This document shows positions 38,214-50,850 of a stretch of DNA of 64,000 bases, one piece after another (within the stretch, counting starts at the first letter, position 1; every line of letters starts with the position of its first letter). The stretch comes from Oxyruncus cristatus (taxonomy: Eukaryota; Chordata; Aves; Passeriformes; Cotingidae). A program made the translations under genes and the position numbers. The DNA is taken from positions 955,730 through 1,019,729 of the forward strand of contig VXAY01003767.1 of assembly GCA_013399855.1 (NCBI GenBank), given 5' to 3'. The notes under the pieces were generated by a model, which was given only the letters and a program-made list of their open reading frames with translations, ran no database searches and was not told the origin of the DNA.

Positions 38214-38420
38214 TAGTACTGCATCCAGCTCTGGAGTCCTTAGTATAGGAAAGACATGGACCAGTCGGACTGAGTCCACAGGAGGGCAACAAAGATGATC
38301 AGAGGGATGGAAAATCTCTCCTATGAGGAAAGGCTGAGGCAGCTGGGGTTGCTCAGCCTGTAGAAGGCTTCAGGGTGACCTTGTCTTCCAGCACCAGGTC
38401 TTCCAGTACCTGAAGGGTAC
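38214..38420 (+). mobile_element. CR1 LINE internal fragment (reverse-transcriptase 3' part)
   Basis: The stretch tgcatccagctctggagtcc, then aggagggcaacaaagatgatcagag, tatgaggaaaggctgaggcag and cttccagtacctgaagggt is the standard CR1 ORF2 sequence downstream of the RT palm. Both ends are truncated; it lacks the 3' UTR, which is unusual for CR1 and implies a later deletion on the right. A small internal duplication (cttccagcacc / cttccagtacc) breaks the frame. Confidence 0.9.
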
Positions 38421-41400
38421 AACTGAGTGCTAAATTATTTTTGCTAGCCCACCATCAACTGGGTATAGTATTCCATTTAAAAATAGCAAAGCAGAATCTT
38501 AATATTATGATCTAAAGACTCTTGCATCTTCATTGACTGCTTTTAGCTTTGCATCCACATCTAACGACTGTGAAAATTACACTCTTATTGCCCTTTTTTC
38601 CCAGAATAACCCTTATTATTTACTCTGTTCTGATTTTTTTTGCCTTAGTCAAATAGTAATTGGTGAAGCAGGTGAATATTTACCTATACTTTTATATTCT
38701 AGCAACTCAGTTCCCAATTATCCAAATTTCAGACCATCTGCTTGGAGTAAGAGCTTGTGGTTTTTTTATCCAAGCAAAAACTTCTATATAATTATTCAAT
38801 TTTTTAAAAAAGATAAGATCATAAAAAGGAATAGGTAAAAATACTTCGACTACTGTTGCTGCCTTGGTATTTCTAGTGAAATGTCAAAAAGATATTATTA
38901 GCTTGAATTCCTACTTTGGGCAGAATATGATTTCTTCCTTAATTTCTGTTTTATTGATATGGAAAATCAGAATATTCAGTAATTTTAGGGAGAAAACTGG
39001 GATATACCTACAAGAGAATTCTTTCAAGACACTTTACAACATATTAAACAAAAGTTTTGTTCAAAATGAGACTAGCAATTATCAAGTACAGAGAGCTCTT
39101 GAAGGATCAAAAAGGAAAGGAACATTTTCTTTCAGTTGCCAACCAGAAAAGTACATAATCCTATTCAATTAACTGACAGAAAGACATTTCCCTTACAGAT
39201 TAACCCTGAGAGATGTGTAAGTTTGTAGAGCTGTTTTCACATGCAGTTCCTGCTCCCTCTTCACCACCTCTCAGCTACACAAAAATTGATTTTTAGGATC
39301 TGAGAAAAATTTGATGTGTCCTCAAATTGAGATAGAACTAATGCTATTTTTTAAAAAAAATTGTTCTGTATAACATTCAAAGAGAGCAGCAGTTTCAGAA
39401 CACACAATATTCCTAGGCACTTTTTAGTTTTCCAGTCTCTGCAGTAAGAGGTAACAAGCAGAACTTGTGTCACCCCCCTAACATTCACGTCTTGTTGTCA
39501 GAACCCTACTGTGCAAAATTTCCTGCCAGTGAAATTGAAGATGGTGCTATATTTCCAAAGCTAATCAGCCTTTTATTCTTGAGTATATTGTTTTATCATA
39601 TAACATGCATGGAAAATGGGTTTGATTTATAATAATTATATATATATTAGTTATTTTCAACAGATTTTTCTCAAATTGTTTATTGTTGTTCTTGTATCTT
39701 TCTTTAATATCCAGGTATGAATGGCATTGTTATTATTTATTTTATTACAAGGAAAATGCAATAAGAGATAAGCAAAATATGTGTAAAAAGCATTTTTATT
39801 CTACATTCTACAGAGTGTAAATTAGCCAGCCTGAGCTTATAAAATGATCAGTCTGGTATTTATTTTCAGTGGCTTTGTATAACATCAGCCAGAATAATCA
39901 AATATTCATTTGCATAAGGGTCCCATGAGTGGTTTGAGGCACAAATGCATAGCAAGGCCACTCTGAACCACAGGAATGTAGACAAACTGTCTTGTTACTT
40001 CCCCACAAAAATACTCTTGTAAGACGTACATACATTGTATTTGCTGAGAAACTCACAACTTATGAAGATAGATTCCCCAAAGCAGTGACCCCAAATGTTT
40101 TATCCTGTTTCTCTTCAGAAATCTCAGTAACTCAAATGTTCTCAGAAACTCAACAGGGACAAACTCAATTTGCTGTGGCAGGGAAGACATAGTGTGATTC
40201 CATCTGAAGAATACATTGCCATGACTAATGCCTTATATGTTTTCTAAAATATGGTTTCTGATATCCCTGTTGGTGTGAAATCATAATTTGGAAGGGGAGA
40301 TATTCAGCAGGTAATCAAGTCACAAATTATTTCAAGCAGAGAAGTTAATTTCTGATCTACCTAAGTGCAATCAAATCTAATACTATTTTGGACAGACAAT
40401 TTGAGTTTGCCATTTGTCAGAAAGTTATTATTTGAATGAAATTATCTTCACCTATGCTTGCTTGGCAAAGTGAAAAAATTTAGACAGTATATGATTTTCC
40501 CATAAAAGTTATCAGTGTTTGACGTTTCCAGCCAGCATGAACTTTCACCACACTTGCCAAAGAGGACCACAGAGAGCTCCTCTCAGTTTTTCACAAAGCA
40601 AGCTGTTTCTCCCTCTTCTTTACTGACCAAATACCACCTGAGACTGAAGGAAAAACTCTGGTTAGAAGTTTATCTGGGAACTGGCAGTTAGTATTTAATC
40701 AAGACATCAGATAAAAAACATGTTCTCACCTCAGGCTAAAATAAACAGTCATTTTTATTATGATAATAGAAATTTGCATAGGCAATGCCAAAAAAGAAAC
40801 ATTAGCTAATGTATTATTAATGTGCTGAAAGCCTACCTTCAGCTAAGCTTTAGACAATTATTTTGTTCCAACCATAAATCACATGCTAACCAGAGTTCTT
40901 TGTGAACTAGCATGAAATACAAATCATCTAGATAGACAATATTAAAAAACTATTGTTTTCCATGGGCATTGTAAAAAGCAAAGCCATTAGTTCCTGCACG
41001 AAACCACATGCATATTTATTACTGGTTTTCTATCCAGACCCATAGTACACATCCTTTTTCCCCCCAGTACAGGATAGACATATAGACTTATATCTTACCC
41101 TGTTGCTCCTGACCTCTGTCAGAAGGGTATATTTAAAAAAGTGTCATCTGGTTTATTGAGTAATATAGCTGATTTAGTCTGGTTTTGGAGATCAAAAAAG
41201 GAAGTATTGTTACCTCTGCTTTTCTATCAGACAGCTAGTGAGAGTCAAATCTCTGCTCCTCTGAGACTCTGACTTTTGACACAAATCATAATTTATGCTT
41301 TTTGCTCTTTGCCCCAAACCAAGAAGTACTATGGGCATGGTTGGGACCCCTGTAACTGTGCTGGCAAACTAACTTTGTCTTTACAGATGTGTTCTCTCAG

Positions 41401-44400
41401 AGGTAACTACACCAACCAGAGGCACTGCTTTCCCCAGATGTCTGCCTCGGTCAGGTTTTGGAGAGCAATGCCCTGCAGCAGTTACATTAGAAGAATTTGT
41501 ACACTGACTTTATCACAAAGGGCTTAGGCTGATATATTTGACTGTGAAGGGCAACATCCAAGAGTAAGATATTATGCATCTGCTTGTGGGGAAATTATGT
41601 TTCAAATTAAGGCAGCTAAATCTTGGAGAACCCATTAAACTTAATCCCTTTGCAAACAAATATAGCGATAAAAACATTAATTTCCCTACTGGCTTCTGCC
41701 AATTTCTAAACATGAAACATGGTAAATACCACATAAGTGTTTTATTTAAAATAGTATGTTTGGCATTTTAACTTCAATACTCCAACAATCTTCAGAAACA
41801 GCTGCAGGAAAACTTTTAGGGAATGATATCCCATTTTGTATAGAAAGTATACTTTTCCATTATAATTATCTTCAAAGACTCAAAGGCTGAAACTTAGCTC
41901 AGTGCACTTAAGCTTTAAGAGAAACTTGAATTCTGATTCATCCAAGTTTTCAACTATATCTACCATGGGAAATCCTGTATTAAAAAATATTCCACCTATT
42001 TAGTATCTTTCTTCATATTTTGTATGTTTTTTTAGTCTATAAATTATCAGACTTATATTCTGTTAATGAAAAGAACTACAGTAGAACAAAACATATCAAA
42101 TGCATTCTAAGCATATTCTAAAACTTTCCCCCCTCGCACAGGGAAATTATTGTATTTAATTATTGTATTTGATTGATCTATTTGTTAGTCCACCAATTCT
42201 ACCTTCTCAGGTAGCCTTTAAATCTGGTGTTGTGATAGAGTCTTAAAAAAGATAGATTTCATTGCAAACTAAACCATGTGATATGGAGAAAGAATGAACG
42301 TAGAAAAGAGACCTGCTCATTTTTTTCTTCTGTTATAAAGAATAGGCGTTTTTGAATATGTCTCCAGAAATATGCACAAGGAAAAAACCAGCCTAAACCC
42401 AAGAATGTGATAATGAAGAAGTAGGCTAGAAATGTTAACTAAAGAACCTTAAGAATGTGGAGAAAAGAGACTGACTGGAACACAATGAAGTGTCTCAGTG
42501 TCAAATTTCACAAACTAGGAAGCAAAGTCTTCCAAAACACAAGTGAAAGTTAGGACAGTCAAGCTTTAGCACAGTTTTGTGTTATAGTTGACCCATCATT
42601 CCCCCCTTCTTAACCATTTCTTGAGAGGATAAGACAGCAAGAGCCTGAGAAAATAGGAGGAAGAGATCTGCCTAAAATTCAAAGGAGATTCCAGATTGAC
42701 CTGACCAAAAGAGTAGTGGAATCTAACCAAAATGCTAAGGAATAAAATGTGACTATTACTAAATATAGCCTACATCAGACATTTTGTTGCTTTCTTCTTT
42801 TTCTGTACTTTTGTGTTGTTGTTACAACTCTGTGCTTTAAGGAAACTGTGCTCTCTTAACCTTAAATTTTGGCTATTAGGAAAGCTGACTCTTGGTGGTC
42901 ATATGCAAACTAATGTATTCCATTACTACAACTGTGATGAGCCTACCCTTAAGACACAGGAGCTCCAATGTTTTAATATCCAGCTTCCACCCATATTGCC
43001 CCAAAAAACCCAAGCAGAAACATGTACTTGCCCTTGTATTCTCTAGACCATCAGGGAGCTGCTCATGTGGAGATCTGAGAAAAGCAAATTAACAAGAGTT
43101 AGGAAGGAAAGCTTTGGATGTGCAGGAAGATATCAGGAAACATGTCTAAGTACGACCATTCTTGGAGAACATGCACAGGATTCTTGTGAAGCATGACACA
43201 GCTTAGCAGACTATCCAGTCTGGTGGGAATGAAAAAAAGAGGTGTGTAGTAGCTTAGAAATTCTGTGAAAACTGATGTCAGGGAAAGAACAACAACTGTG
43301 ATTCATCCTATCAGTAAGGGAAGGCAAATAAAGTTCATCTATCTCGTATGCAGCTTTGCTGTTATCTTCCAGCCAGTCCTCATGATCACTCTCTGAATTA
43401 TACACAGCATGAGTTTCTTATGTCCAGGTGTTGAAGGAGAGAGCAGGCGAAATATAGTTACTGAGGTCAGAACATCTAATAGAGAAGAAAAATCACAAAT
43501 TCCTACCAGTCTGGAGTTCACTGGTTTTGTTCACAAAACTGAGCTGCACTGACAGTGCATCTCCACTCTCACACTGAGCAACCCCTGCAGCTGAGAAAGG
43601 CATCTGGGTGCATATCTTTTCCATGCATTCACAGCCTTCACTAGGTCAAATAGTGGTCCTTAATGGATATCAGACATTGCAGGATTTAGTATTAGTAATG
43701 GTAGTAGAGGAGGTAACTGCCCACTGCTTCAGCATAACACCTCACATTATTTACTTCACAACAAAATGCACTGAAGTTTTAGAGAACTGGATGAGACATC
43801 TCCACCAGGAGAGTGTACAAACCCAAAGTTTTGTAAACCTTTGTTCTTCTGAGAACATCCTGGATACACCATACTCAGACTGGTGCATATTTCAGTGTTA
43901 TACGGGTGTATCTGGACTGACACTAGGAAGTGACTGTCCAATCTGAAGAAATATTCTGGAGCTGCTGTCAATATCTGCAACTTTCACAGGTCAGGACTGG
44001 GACCCACACTGTCCCAAACAGAAGTATGAGCTCATAAGGAGGTCTAACTTTCATGATCTTTTGGGAGTAGTCCAAGAGTTGGGGATTATACTTCATATTT
44101 ATAACCCTTAACATGACTGTGCCTTTGAATCCAGAGAGAGACCCAGCATGAATCTGCTAAAATCTGCAGGAATCATGGCTACAGTCTGCATTTTTCCTGG
44201 TCTGGCATTCATGTCTTCTACTCTGCATAACCCCAGTAATTCCAGCTTGCTTCCTTTGCATGGGCAGGTTGGGAGTGGCAGGAGGAAAAACCTATTTCAG
44301 CCTTCACAGCCATGTGCTTTTCCACCGGAACTGGAGCATTGTATTGTGTCACTGTTTCTAATGTGTTACCAAGTCATCATTCCTCATCCTTCATTGCTTG

Positions 44401-45215
44401 TAATATTGGGTAGAGTAGGCCATAGGCACCCGTTTATGGAATGCATGGTATAAAACATAAAAATTCCCCGACTTATCTTCAATCACACATGTTTATGATT
44501 TCACAATTTAATCTTACCTGAATACCTTTGCAGAATGGTGCAGCTTGAGAAAATAGAAGCTGGATAGACATTATTTTGAAAAAAAAATGTTATTAATGAA
44601 AATTTTTCTAGGTCAAATAGTTCAAAAAAGGCTTTTCAGATGAAATAATTTTTCTCTGAAAAATTACTCTCATCTCATTTGAAAACATTTGTGACATTTT
44701 AGTCTGAATGAGAAAATCTAACATTCATTCATTTACCTCTAAATGTGCATATAAGGATGTGTTCATGCACAAATAAATATAGGGTCCAGAGTGTAACTTA
44801 TAATAGAACTGTTATCTGTTTTCCTTACCCGTAAGAGTGTAATAAAGCTCTTGTGTATGTCTATAAAATGGAGTTAAGCATTTTATGAATGTTTAAATAT
44901 CATCCAGGAATCCATCAGCATCTGACTTACTTGACTGTAATTTTTTTTTTTTTTTATGTAGCTTCAATTTACTTATACAGATCTGGGCACCTAACTCATT
45001 CTTTTGTTCCAAAGACAGTAATTTTAAAGGAGTACTTTCCATGAACCTAACAGTTTGAAGCACTAAATGAATTTAATGTGTTTTCACACAACTGTAATGA
45101 TTTGATAGGAATTTCTGAGTTGACCATTTGTGACTGTCAGATATGCTATTACTTGCCTATCATCTTTTATTAGAAAGTGATGTTAGTGTTTGTTTTTTGC
45201 TGTCTGTATTTTTGT

Positions 45216-45394
45216 TCTTTTTCTTTCTTTCTTTCTTTCTTTCTTTCTCTCTTTCTCTCTTTCTCTCTTTCTCTCTCTCTTTCTTTCTCTCTTTTTCTCT
45301 TTCTTTCTCTCTTTCTCTCTTTCTCTCTTTCTTCGTTCGTTCATTTGTTCTTTCCTTCCTTCCTTCCTTCCTTCCTTCCTTCCTTTCTTTTTCT
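45216..45394. repeat. Compound pyrimidine microsatellite (TTTC / TTTCTC / TTCG / TTCC)
   Basis: About 180 bases are almost wholly T and C on the plus strand: TTTC repeats, a longer TTTCTC zone, two TTCG units with a short TTCATTTG interruption, then about nine TTCC units. It has mirror symmetry suited to triplex (H-DNA) formation. It explains the hydrophobic low-complexity frames across it. Confidence 0.97.
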
Positions 45395-48032
45395 CAGAAT
45401 GCTGTCAGGGGAAGGAGCCTATTCATACTTTCCTGTTTTCTGTATACAACATAAACAATTTAGGATTTGCAAAGGACTGAATAAGCAGGTCCAACATATG
45501 AACTTACATTTTATTAGTTTTCCTGTGGTCTTGTATGAAATCTAACATTTTGTAAGATGGCTTTCTTCTTTTTATTACAATTAATTTTATGATTTCTTCA
45601 TTTTTTCCTCTTCCATTTTGCAGTTATATAATGCTTTAACGATCACTCTGCTGATGCATTTTAAACAACCTATGCACTTAAATGTAGATTTATACACGTG
45701 TATATATTTATGTATATTAATACCTTCCCACCTATCATGTCTGACTACAGCTCAGCCATGGAGCAGCAGGTGAAAATCTCTCTCTCTGTTACACAGCAGT
45801 TACAAAGCCCTGTAGTGAACTACCATATCTCCTTCTATTAAAGCTGTACTGCAGCTGGAGGCCTATTCTGCTATCACCAGTGTGTGTGCATGCCTTTGGG
45901 TTTTGAATGAGTCTAATGTATAACTTACAAGGAGATAATTCCATTTACATGCTGAAAAATGTGCAGTCCCTCATTTATGCCCTATGTGTAGGAGGCTACT
46001 GAAAAATTTTACCTCATAAAATTCCCCTTTATATTATGGGAGTTTTTTTGCCTTGCATGTTTGCGTAAGAAATAAACCTGTTTATAGAGATGCTTTCAGA
46101 AAGAGGGACCAAACAAAACTTTTTATCTACTGGCAATGAAGGCACTTTTTTTTCCCCTCAGTTTTTCAATGCTTTTTTACTTGTTAGTTTATTTTTAATA
46201 GTGAATGGCATATTCTTTCTTGTGTCAAGACCTGAGATCAGAAAACCCTTTCCTGAATATTTGAATGGCAGAAATGTAGACATTTTGAAAAACTTCTTTA
46301 AATTGGAAAGAATTTTGAATATAAGCTTCTATTTGCCACAGACTGGGGAGGATGAAGGGAAGAAATGTGAAATGTCAACATGAAGATGACAAGACTGAGT
46401 TTTCTCTTTTTCTGAAATCACATTCACATGCGTTACAAAGAAATGAAATGTCTCTTCTCTTATGTTCTGTTCCTCAGGAAAAAAATATTGGCTGCATGCC
46501 AAATTCATCTTGGCACATTCCCAGACCAGGTTTATACTACTGCTAAGCAATGTAAAACGCAGCCACATCAAGTTGCCTGGAAGTACCTACCACTTTACTG
46601 CAAAAGCAGGATAATTGAAAGGTAGATTTGGAAATGTCAGAATTCAGATTGATTGCACAGTCCTCAAGCCACCCTTTTCCTAAGTGCTTGGTGGAATAGC
46701 CTTTAGTTACTTGGCATACTATGATTTTTCATAGGGAATTGTTGATTGTCCTTGGACTGTTTGCAATGACAGGGAGTCATATCTTGTGTTAACTTTGAAG
46801 CACTTCACTGTGTAACCTGAATAACACGGGGCTGATACAGAGCAAATGAATCAGGCAGTGGTTTATGTTCACATTTTTAATCAGCCTTTGAAAAGGAATT
46901 CTGAACCAGTGCATTAGATACTAATAGAAAATGATATAATTATTCTTTTTAAAATTTTACATTTCTATACACTTCTGTTTATAGTTTTACTGTTCTCTAA
47001 GATTTTTTCAGTCATATTTTCCATGACAAAACATTCACAGTTTTTGCCTCCAGTGTGATGAGAGAACAAAGGCTACTATTATTCTTCCAAAAATCCATAG
47101 GCGAAGAAAGTCAACAGGATATTAAAACACACACAAGGAATGGAGAAGTTTCTTCTGAGACCTAGGGATCTGGTGAAAAAGTTAAGTTTGTAAGAGTTTC
47201 CATTCTCTCTCTTCTGCATCCCTTCTAGACTGCATTTGCTTTAACCTGCCTACTTTTAAGAAGAACAAAGCACAAACATTAGTTACCTCCCTGCATAATT
47301 CAATTGAACATTACTTTGGATTTTTTTAGCATATCCTGAACTGGTTAGTATGAAAGAAGAGACCTCAAATCCTAATTTAAATACTGCATTGGTCAGTTTA
47401 AACATAGAAGAAGGTTTGTTGAAGTAATGAGAATGAATGTCAAAATAGAAGATTTCTTAATTTGACTTATTTTGCATCTCTTACATCTTACATGTTTTGA
47501 CTTTAATGCTATACAAACCTTGCACAAAATGAAGGTTGCACAACTGTGTAGGTGAATACAAGTTACACAATAGTACAATAAATCGGGAAAATGAGCCTTT
47601 CTCAAGGTGAACAGTCAGTATCTCATAAAAAATTTATAACAAACTTTAGGAACTTTTTAAATACAAATTTGGCAGACATCTCTGCTCTCTATTCATTATG
47701 TGTATCTGATTATTTTTTGTATTTAGATGCAATATCCATTTAATATATTAAATTCAGTCCTATTTGTTAGCAGAAGAGTAAAAAAAATATTATTAGAAGT
47801 TTTGATATAAATAAGTAAATTTTCTGATGATTTATTTTAAGGATAGAAATCACATTTAGGTCAAAAAACTCTCTTAAAAATAATTACTATTCCTTTCACA
47901 ACACAAAAAGTTATAACAAAAGAGTTATGACCATCCCTAGCCAGAACCATAAAATTTTCAAAAGAAGTAGTCTTAAAATTTTGCTATTTTTTTATTTTTT
48001 ATCATCTCCATCTTCATCAGAAAACTGAAAGG

Positions 48033-48064
48033 AAACAAAACAAAACAAAACAAAACAAACAACC
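48033..48064. repeat. (AAAAC)n tract
   Basis: About five units of AAAAC, then AAAC and AAC, with no G or T for 32 bases. Confidence 0.9.
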
Positions 48065-50227
48065 TTGTTTCACTTCCATTTTTCATGTTTAGCCCAAGTG
48101 GAGTGTGATGTGCTCTTCATACTAACTAAAGATTGTAATGAGAACCTGATATTTAAATTCAGTGGGCCCTAATCAGCAAAAACAACACCAAATTTAGGGA
48201 AGCCAGACCAAAGAACACCATCCTTGCTGTATATTGGATAAAACAAGAACTGGTATTTTATGTTTTTCGTGGTTGGGTTGGAGAAAAAAGAGAACAATGA
48301 GTGAAATAACGTTAAGTTTATCTACACAGTTAATTCAGCAACTTGGAGAAGGATTCACTATTACTTTTTTCTGGCATAGCTTAAATTCTTAACACCCTGC
48401 CAAGAACTGCCAGAACAAGTATTTGTAATACAAAAATAAGAGTGTTTATTTTCTTAATCAAAAGAGCTGTACTGTCACTTTTTTATTTAAATGATTGCAT
48501 GTAGATGATACAACTGTATTGGTCTCTGAGACTGCAGCACCATTTTAACATACTCAAATAAGGTGCATAAATGATGAAGGATATTTAATATTCATTTGCA
48601 GATGGGAGGGATCTTGCAAGATCTTAAATCTAAAACAGTGAAAGTAAAACTGTAAAGCACCCTGTTAGTGCCACTTAGGCACAAGCTGTGGTGTAGCACG
48701 CTGATTAACTACAAGAATAAGAAAGACAAGAGCAAGTAGGATGGAGGAAGAAAATATATGCAAGCAACAATAGAGGCATATCTTTCAGTATTAGAAAGTA
48801 TTCAGAATATAATATGAGTACCATCTCATGGTGCCCTCAGAGAGCCCCATATTCTGATTTTGTCAAAGAAATGACAGTTAAATGTCAGTGAGTGGGAAGC
48901 CTATGTACAACAGACAAGACATGCGGAACTCCTGCAGCGGAGATGTGCTCTCTGTCAGGCGTTACCACATTTAGACTCACCAGACATTCCCCCAAGGTAA
49001 CCAGAGACTCTAAACAGGCAAACGTGCAACGAGAACTAAGCAGAAAATTTAATAATATTAAGGTTTTCGCACAGACTTCAGGAAAATCATGAAGCAAGTT
49101 TACCATCATCTCATAAGGTAGGTGGACATTTGGGTGATACATTTTTTTGTATGGCAATTTGGTTTTGTTTCACATGATTCCAGAGGTGTCTATGACAAGA
49201 GGAATGGGCCTTTTCCCATAATTTTATGACAAAGACAAAACAAAAAAAAATAAATTGCTTGGAGGAGGAGGTTTACTGGGAGTGCTGACTAAAGCTGCTC
49301 TTGAAAGCCAAGTGAATTTCTGAAACAAGTTGATAGCATTGAAAAGTAATTCTCTCTCATTGGACCATCTTCTATAATGTTGTTCATGTAATTCAGCTAC
49401 AGACAAACTCTCCAGGAGAAAGGGATTTAGTGTCTGCCTACAGAACAAGAGAAGTGGCAGGTTATGAGAGAACAAATGTGACTGGTAGGCTGACCAGCAC
49501 AATCAGGGAAGATAATCACTTAAAAAAAATCAAGATACTAATTTTTTTGCTGGGAAGGGGAGGAGAGATGGGGAGGAGTCTTTGGAGGAGAAAGCTGAGA
49601 ATACCTTTTCTTTATTAAGTTTTTTTTTTTTCCTCTGGTTCTGTTTTCATCAATAGGACTTTGGCAACAACCGATGTATCAAAACTATGAGATTCTCTCT
49701 CTATGTATTATCTATTCCAAGTGCATTCTACAAGAAAGCTAAATCTTTTAGACAGCAAAATTATCCACAAGACACTTTCTGGAAGAACCCTGAAGAAAAT
49801 TATAGATGGGTAAACTAGAGAGTTTTAAAAAATAATGGATTTTTTTTTCAGTTCAGAGGCCAAATACAAATAAAAAAAGAAAGCGGGAAGGGACGAATCT
49901 GCTTTGAGGTGAAACGAACTAGGAAATTGCTATCAAAGGAATGGAATTGTCCAGTTGGATGGCTAGACTGATAAAACTTCTCTGGTTTGACTACCTCATA
50001 TGTTCTAGAAACGAGGACAAAACACTTCTAGATGGTATCTGTTTTCATTAGAGGTAAGATAGTCTTTTCATTTTCTGTATAGGTAACCTGTTCATTCATC
50101 GCACGACATCTCAAACAGTCTTATAATAAAAGACACAACATTTTTCCTCTTCAGGTAGAAAGACCTATACATCTACAAGTATTTATTCTATAATGTGAGT
50201 AGACCAGTATGGTAAAAAAACCCATAT

Positions 50228-50850
50228 CATAGAATCATAGAATCATAGGATTTGCCGAGCTGGAAGGGACTCATCAGGACCATTGAGTCCAGCTCCTGGC
50301 CCTGCACAGGACACCCAAAGAATCATACCATGTTCCTGAGAACATTGTCCGAGCACTTTTTGAACTCTGTCAGGCTTGGTATTGTGACCCACTTTCCCGG
50401 GGAGCCCGTTCCACTGCCCAGCCATCCTCTGGGTGAAGAACCTTTTCCTGATAACCAACATAAACCTCCCTGGATTCAGTTTAATGATATTTCCTTGAGT
50501 CCTGTCACTGGTCACAGGAGTGAAGAGATCAATACTTGCCCCTCGTCTTCCCCTCATGAGGATATTGAAGTCAGCAATGAGATCTCCCTTCAGTTTTCTC
50601 TTCTCCAGGCTGAACAGACCAAGTGACCTCAGCTGCTCCTCATAAGGCTTCCCCTCCAGACCCTTCACTATCCTTGTGTTCCTCCTCTGAATGCTCTCTA
50701 ATAGCTTAATGTTGTTTTTTTTTTTTACATTGTGGTGCCCAAATATGCACACAGCACTCCAGGTGAGGCCTCACCAGCGCAGAGCAGAGTGAGACAATCA
50801 TCTCCTTGATTTGCTCACAATGCTGTGCCTAACATGCTCCAGGACATGGT
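50228..50850 (-). mobile_element. CR1 LINE 3' third, minus strand
   Basis: Read on the plus strand, it opens with three octamer steps (catagaat, catagaat, catagga). It then runs back through the 3' UTR and ORF2 C-terminus to inverse RT-thumb sequence near cactccaggtgaggcctcacc at 50755. A 169-codon minus-strand frame (50752-50243) keeps CR1 landmarks: a RRNTRIVKGLE stretch, [35 protein letters not shown] and QWNGLPGKV. A T run at about 50714-50726 inserts a Lys/Asn stretch upstream. The catalytic RT core is absent, so it is inactive. Confidence 0.95.

Larger units (their letters stand above)
38421..50227. other. AT-rich noncoding DNA, no recognisable gene
   Basis: Open frames are at most about 120 codons. 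Those at 43608-43946 and 44148-44453 have no known motif. The three overlapping plus frames at about 45.1-45.5 kb are Phe/Leu/Ser runs from a pyrimidine microsatellite. Candidate constrained stretches at 39840-39975 and 48890-49090 are treated as findings. Confidence 0.55.

Noticed and set aside
1659..40779. POU octamer ATTTGCAT/ATGCAAAT seen about nine times (for example 1659, 2288, 20773, 22297, 23192, 34498, 34889, 39908, 40772)
   Set aside because: For AT-rich DNA of this length roughly four are expected by composition. A hand-counted two-fold excess is too weak to call.
45143..45545. Three overlapping frames rich in Phe, Leu and Ser that look like membrane proteins
   Set aside because: They are translations of a T/C microsatellite in three phases.
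50252..50626. 124-codon plus-strand frame
   Set aside because: It is antisense to the minus-strand CR1 ORF2 remnant at the same place.
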